Source of the DNA: Flavobacterium tibetense
GTDB lineage: Bacteria; Bacteroidota; Bacteroidia; Flavobacteriales; Flavobacteriaceae
NCBI RefSeq assembly: GCF_003293845.1
Contig: NZ_QLST01000003.1
Coordinates: 62,001-126,000 of the forward strand
Length of the DNA stretch: 64,000 nucleotides
Reading direction: 5' to 3'
In this document: positions 59,925-64,000 of the stretch, in pieces
Numbering within the stretch: position 1 is the stretch's first letter
How the letters are laid out: every line of letters begins with the position of its first letter
The notes under the pieces: generated by a model
The model's input: only the letters and a program-made list of their open reading frames with translations
Databases searched by the model: none
What the model was told of the DNA's origin: nothing
Translations under genes and position numbers: made by a program

Positions 59925-62189
59925 ATGGCTTTTGATATTGAAATGATTGAAAAGGTGTACGCAAACATGGCTGCAAGAGTTGATATAGCTCGCGAGTTAG
60001 TTGGTCGTCCACTTACTTTGTCTGAGAAAATTTTGTATTCGCATTTATGGGAAGGAACTCCTTCTCAAGCATTCACTAGAGGAAAAGATTATGTTGACTT
60101 TGCTCCAGATCGAGTAGCATGTCAAGATGCAACTGCGCAAATGGCTTTACTACAATTTATGCACGCTGGAAAGAAGACAGTAGCTGTCCCAACAACTGTT
60201 CACTGTGATCACTTGATTTTAGCAAAAAATGGCGCTAAGCAAGATTTAGAGCTAGCCAATAAACAATCTAAAGAAGTTTTTGATTTTTTATCATCAGTAT
60301 CTAATAAATACGGTATTGGGTTTTGGAAACCGGGTTCAGGAATTATTCACCAAATTGTTTTAGAAAATTACGCTTTTCCAGGCGGTTTGATGATTGGAAC
60401 CGATTCACATACGGTTAACGCTGGTGGTCTAGGAATGTTAGCCATTGGTGTTGGTGGTGCTGATGCAGTAGATGTAATGTCGGGCATGTCTTGGGAATTG
60501 AAATTTCCAAAATTAATCGGAGTAAAACTAACAGGAAAATTATCAGGTTGGACTGCTCCAAAAGATGTTATCTTAAAAGTAGCCGATATCTTAACCGTAA
60601 AAGGTGGAACAGGTGCTATAGTAGAATATTTTGGAGAAGGTGCTGAAGCAATGTCTTGTACAGGTAAAGGAACCATTTGTAACATGGGAGCTGAAATTGG
60701 CGCAACCACTTCAACTTTTGGTTATGATGATTCTATGAGAAGATATTTAGCAGCAACCGGTCGTCAAGATGTGGTTAATGCAGCTGATAAAGTAGCTTCT
60801 TATTTAACGGCTGATGCCGATGTTTATGCAAATCCAGCAAATTATTTCGATCAACTAATTGAAATCAATTTATCAGAATTAGAACCACATATCAACGGGC
60901 CATTTACTCCAGATAGAGGAACGCCAGTTTCAAAAATGAAAGAGGAAGCTGCAGCTAACGGATGGCCATTAAAAGTAGAATGGGGATTAATCGGTTCTTG
61001 TACCAATTCTTCTTACGAAGATATGTCGCGTGCGGCTTCGATTGTTAGACAAGCAGTGGCTCACGGAATTACACCAAAAGCAGAATTTGGAATCAATCCA
61101 GGTTCAGAGCAAATTCGTTTCACTATTGAAAGAGACGGTATTATTGCTGATTTCGAGAAAATGGGAACCAAAGTATTTACCAATGCTTGCGGCCCTTGTA
61201 TTGGCCAATGGGATAGAGAAGGAGCTGATAAACAAGAAAAAAATACAATCGTTCACTCGTTTAATAGAAATTTTTCTAAACGTGCTGATGGTAATCCCAA
61301 TACACATGCTTTTGTAACGTCTCCAGAAATGGTAGCGGCTTTAGCAATTTCGGGTCGTTTGGATTTTAACCCAATTACAGATACTTTAATTAATGATAAA
61401 GGAGAAGCAGTTAGATTAAATGCGCCTTTTGGTGACGAATTACCTACCAAAGGTTTTGATGTAGAAGATCCAGGTTTCCAAGCGCCGGCTGAAGACGGTT
61501 CGTCTGTTCAAGTGGTAGTTTCACCAACATCTGATCGTTTGCAGTTATTAGAGCCATTTTTACCTTGGGACGGAAAAAATATTACAGGAGCTAAATTGTT
61601 AATCAAAGCTTTTGGAAAATGTACCACCGACCATATTTCAATGGCTGGTCCTTGGTTGCGTTTCCGTGGCCATTTGGATAATATTTCCAATAATATGTTG
61701 ATTGGTGCCGATAATGCTTTTAACAGAAAAACAAATTCAGTTAAAAATCAATTAACAGGTGCTTATGATGAAGTCCCGAAAGTACAAAGAGCATACAAAG
61801 CAGCTGGTGTCCCTTCAATTGTTGTGGGTGACCATAATTACGGTGAAGGTTCTTCTCGCGAGCATGCAGCTATGGAACCTCGTTTCTTAGGGGTGAAAGC
61901 AGTTTTAGTGAAATCTTTTGCACGTATTCACGAAACGAATTTGAAAAAACAAGGAATGTTAGCCTTAACTTTTGCTAACGAAGCGGATTACGATAAAATT
62001 CAAGAAGATGATACCATTAACTTCTTAGATTTAACCGAATTTGCTCCAGGAAAACCACTAACATTAGAGTTTGTGCATGCTGATGGTTCAAAAGACATTA
62101 TCATGGCAAATCATACGTATAATGATAGTCAAATTGGTTGGTTTGTAGCTGGTTCAGCTTTAAACTTAATTGCAGCTGGTAAAGCTTAA
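59925..62189 (+). CDS. Aconitate hydratase, mitochondrial-type (AcnA-like)
   Basis: The start is ATG 59925 ([12 protein letters not shown]). The 754-residue product has the eukaryotic/mitochondrial aconitase layout. Ligand loops are [34 protein letters not shown] (first cluster Cys) and [11 protein letters not shown] (second and third Cys), with the C-terminal swivel [14 protein letters not shown]. It carries out the same TCA reaction as AcnB, so the locus holds two isozymes of distinct lineages in tandem, each with its own transcription unit. Confidence 0.94.
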   Translation: MAFDIEMIEKVYANMAARVDIARELVGRPLTLSEKILYSHLWEGTPSQAFTRGKDYVDFAPDRVACQDATAQMALLQFMHAGKKTVAVPTTVHCDHLILAKNGAKQDLELANKQSKEVFDFLSSVSNKYGIGFWKPGSGIIHQIVLENYAFPGGLMIGTDSHTVNAGGLGMLAIGVGGADAVDVMSGMSWELKFPKLIGVKLTGKLSGWTAPKDVILKVADILTVKGGTGAIVEYFGEGAEAMSCTGKGTICNMGAEIGATTSTFGYDDSMRRYLAATGRQDVVNAADKVASYLTADADVYANPANYFDQLIEINLSELEPHINGPFTPDRGTPVSKMKEEAAANGWPLKVEWGLIGSCTNSSYEDMSRAASIVRQAVAHGITPKAEFGINPGSEQIRFTIERDGIIADFEKMGTKVFTNACGPCIGQWDREGADKQEKNTIVHSFNRNFSKRADGNPNTHAFVTSPEMVAALAISGRLDFNPITDTLINDKGEAVRLNAPFGDELPTKGFDVEDPGFQAPAEDGSSVQVVVSPTSDRLQLLEPFLPWDGKNITGAKLLIKAFGKCTTDHISMAGPWLRFRGHLDNISNNMLIGADNAFNRKTNSVKNQLTGAYDEVPKVQRAYKAAGVPSIVVGDHNYGEGSSREHAAMEPRFLGVKAVLVKSFARIHETNLKKQGMLALTFANEADYDKIQEDDTINFLDLTEFAPGKPLTLEFVHADGSKDIIMANHTYNDSQIGWFVAGSALNLIAAGKA

Positions 62190-62782
62190 TAGCAATAACT
62201 AAATAGTAAAAATGCGTTTGTGATAAGCAAACGCATTTTTTTTGAAAATAACTTAACGATATATTTCCAATTGGTTTTAGAAATTACATATTCAAAATTC
62301 AGCTTTTCAGTTTCACCATGATAGGCAACATTAATTTCTCTAACTTTTATTGCTCCTAATCGCTCCATTGCAATTTGCGAACGTATATTTTCTGTACCAA
62401 CGTGAAAATATACATGATCAATAAATTGAAAAGCATAATCTAACATCATTTTCTTTATCATTGGATTGTACTTTGAGCCCCAATAGTTTCTCCCGTAGAA
62501 AGTATAGCCAATTAGAACACTTTTTTCGTCAGGATTCCAATCGTAAAAACGCGTACTTCCAATGATTGCATTGGTTTCTTTATCCACAATAATAAAAGCT
62601 CCTTTAGAAAGTAAAGCACCATTAAAAAAGTTTTGAAAAACAGCTTTTTGGTAGCGGTTTTTATTGGGATGTTGTTCCCAAATCAAAGGATCAGACGCCA
62701 CATCATACAGCGCTTCAAAATCGGAAGCTTGCAAAGGAATAAGTTGGATGGTATCGTTTTCTAAAAAAGGTTGTAAGTTCAT
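62186..62782 (-). CDS. GNAT family N-acetyltransferase with an extended C-terminus
   Basis: The start is [18 protein letters not shown] (62782); the upstream in-frame ATG is inside the gap terminator. The 198-residue protein has the RimJ/RimL-type GNAT fold ([54 protein letters not shown]). Family members usually end near NWK; here the frame continues for about 26 hydrophobic residues. The extension runs through a strong terminator hairpin at 62208-62240 and overlaps the last 4 bases of the aconitase gene. This suggests the original stop was lost. Confidence 0.85.
   Translation of the reverse strand: MNLQPFLENDTIQLIPLQASDFEALYDVASDPLIWEQHPNKNRYQKAVFQNFFNGALLSKGAFIIVDKETNAIIGSTRFYDWNPDEKSVLIGYTFYGRNYWGSKYNPMIKKMMLDYAFQFIDHVYFHVGTENIRSQIAMERLGAIKVREINVAYHGETEKLNFEYVISKTNWKYIVKLFSKKMRLLITNAFLLFSYCY
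62208..62243. terminator. Terminator of the AcnA-type gene, inside the GNAT C-terminal codons
   Basis: 13-bp stem AAAAATGCGTTTG/CAAACGCATTTTT with a 7-base loop and T's. It is within the reading frame of the converging GNAT gene. Confidence 0.85.
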
Positions 62783-62805
62783 GATTGGCTTTTTGTAAAA
62801 ATACA

Positions 62806-62835
62806 AAATCCGTCTCAATTGCTCAAGACGGATTT
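62806..62835 (-). terminator. Terminator of gap
   Basis: AAATCCGTCT/AGACGGATTT 10-bp perfect stem with a 10-base loop, 24 bases after the gap stop on the minus strand. Confidence 0.8.
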
Positions 62836-62858
62836 GTTAAATGCTATTTTTATGACTA

Positions 62859-64000
62859 CTAGTAGTACATATATCTTCTTACTTTTGCAATGTATTTTGC
62901 CAAACGAATTACTTGGTGGCTATAACCATATTCGTTATCATACCAAACATACATAACCACGTTTTTACCATCGGCAGAAACGATTGTTGCATTGCTGTCA
63001 AAAATTGCTGGAGCTGATGTTCCAACAATATCTGAAGAAACCAATTCGTTGTTTAAAGAATATTTGATTTGCTCTACTAAATTACCTTCCAATGCATATT
63101 TTTTCATGATTGCATTCAATTCTTCTCTAGTGGTAGTTTTGTTAACTTCTAAATTCAAAACCACTAATGAACCATTTGGAACTGGAACACGAATTGCGTT
63201 AGAAGTTAATTTTCCAGCTAAACTTGGTAAGGCTTTAGCAACGGCACTTCCCGCACCAGTTTCGGTGATTACCATATTCAAAGCAGCTGCTCTACCACGA
63301 CGGTATTTTTTGTGCATGTTATCTACCAAGTTTTGGTCGTTGGTATATGCATGTATTGTTTCTAAATGTCCTTTAACAACACCTAAAGTTTCTTCCATTG
63401 CCGCTAAAACGGGTGTAATAGCATTGGTCGTACATGAAGCTGCCGAGAAAATATTTACATTATCTGGGTTGTAATCGCCGTGATTAACTCCGTAAACGAT
63501 ATTTGGAACTCCTTTCCCAGGTGCTGTTAATAATACTTTCGAAGCTCCTTTTGATGTTAGGTGGCGACTTAAAGCTTCTTCTGTTGTAAATGCTCCTGTG
63601 TTATCAATTACCAAAGCATCTTCAATACCATATTGCGTGTAATCGATTTCTTCTGGACCATTTGCTGTAACAATGTAAACTGTTGTTCCGTTGATAATTA
63701 AAGCATTATTTTCTGGATCTGCATGAACCGAACCTTCAAAATCACCATGAACCGAATCATAACGCAATAGAGACGCTCTTTTTTCTAATAAAACCGCATC
63801 ACTTTTATCTCTAGTTACAATCGCTCTTAAACGTAATTGTTGACCTTTACCAATTTTACTCATCATTTCACGAGCCAATAAACGACCAATTCTACCAAAA
63901 CCATAAAGCACTACATCTTTTGGTTTGATTTCCGAATATTCTTTTGCATGCTTTAATTTGTCGATTACAAAAGCAGTAGCATCATTGTATTTATCGTCTT
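62859..64000 (-). CDS. gap: Glyceraldehyde-3-phosphate dehydrogenase, long form, 5' end outside the window
   Basis: The frame is open to the end of the window, so the start lies beyond 64000; a GTG at 63911 is internal. The visible 380 codons include a helical N-terminal extension (DATAFVIDKLKHAKEYSEIKPKD), the NAD-binding GFGRIGRLLAREM, the catalytic SAASCTTNAI Cys, and the C-terminal WYDNEYGYSHQVIRLAKYI. The extension before the Rossmann fold marks the longer GAPDH type of Bacteroidota. It oxidises glyceraldehyde 3-phosphate in glycolysis. Confidence 0.94.
   Translation of the reverse strand, partial: DDKYNDATAFVIDKLKHAKEYSEIKPKDVVLYGFGRIGRLLAREMMSKIGKGQQLRLRAIVTRDKSDAVLLEKRASLLRYDSVHGDFEGSVHADPENNALIINGTTVYIVTANGPEEIDYTQYGIEDALVIDNTGAFTTEEALSRHLTSKGASKVLLTAPGKGVPNIVYGVNHGDYNPDNVNIFSAASCTTNAITPVLAAMEETLGVVKGHLETIHAYTNDQNLVDNMHKKYRRGRAAALNMVITETGAGSAVAKALPSLAGKLTSNAIRVPVPNGSLVVLNLEVNKTTTREELNAIMKKYALEGNLVEQIKYSLNNELVSSDIVGTSAPAIFDSNATIVSADGKNVVMYVWYDNEYGYSHQVIRLAKYIAKVRRYMYY

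Overview
The window looks like a chromosomal segment of a low-GC member of the Flavobacteriaceae, most likely Flavobacterium or a close relative. The evidence is the AT-rich sequence, A-rich leaders instead of strong Shine-Dalgarno sites, TAnnTTTG promoter boxes, a type IX secretion sorting domain, two TIGR03643/DUF2805 proteins, an M61 peptidase and a set of Bacteroidota-type lipoproteins. No integrase, transposase, phage gene or CRISPR array was seen.

Layout. 0-3.5 kb: the end of queD, a peroxiredoxin, then a minus-strand operon of a small membrane protein, DoxX, a periplasmic DsrE-like protein and a SoxB-like 5'-nucleotidase interrupted by one in-frame stop. 3.6-18 kb: manA, tRNA-Thr, DUF4369 lipoprotein, DUF819 transporter, M61 peptidase, two DUF2805 proteins, AlkB, DoxX-like, EamA, SRPBCC, htpG, OmpA-type lipoprotein and an orphan ABC ATPase. 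18.2-18.6 kb: a DUF559 endonuclease-like gene enclosed by a 31-bp inverted repeat. 18.7-24.3 kb: S9 peptidase, fabH and argS, with argS between two direct 62-bp intergenic repeats. 24.7-29.1 kb: an operon of two SGNH hydrolases (one with LysM) and an MBOAT acyltransferase, a probable O-acetylation system for a cell-envelope glycan. 30-46 kb: an accessory redox, sulfur and metal region. 46-64 kb: core genes (ffh, folD, prfC, three SurA-type chaperones, MoxR, acyltransferase, two aconitases, GNAT, gap).

The most striking structure is a shared palindromic operator, GTAAC-N4-GTTAC. It occurs at seven places (3.5, 30.1, 34.7, 34.9, 36.7, 39.4 and 39.55 kb). Each is centred 35.5-36.5 bp from the last base of a TAnnTTTG-like box, about -41 to -42 from the expected transcription start. 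This geometry fits a Crp/Fnr-family class II activator. The promoters drive the DoxX/DsrE/SoxB-like operon, a cytochrome c/DUF3365 lipoprotein with DUF6132, an OprC-like copper TonB receptor with its small Cys-rich partner, a DUF2892-like protein, a sulfide:quinone oxidoreductase-like flavoprotein, small Cys proteins with a secreted kelch protein, a short terminated transcript, and a TolC/RND efflux operon. Together they suggest one regulon for reactive sulfur, copper and envelope redox. Its regulator is not in this window.

Intergenic spaces also carry several families of degenerate short-word repeats, often near gene starts.
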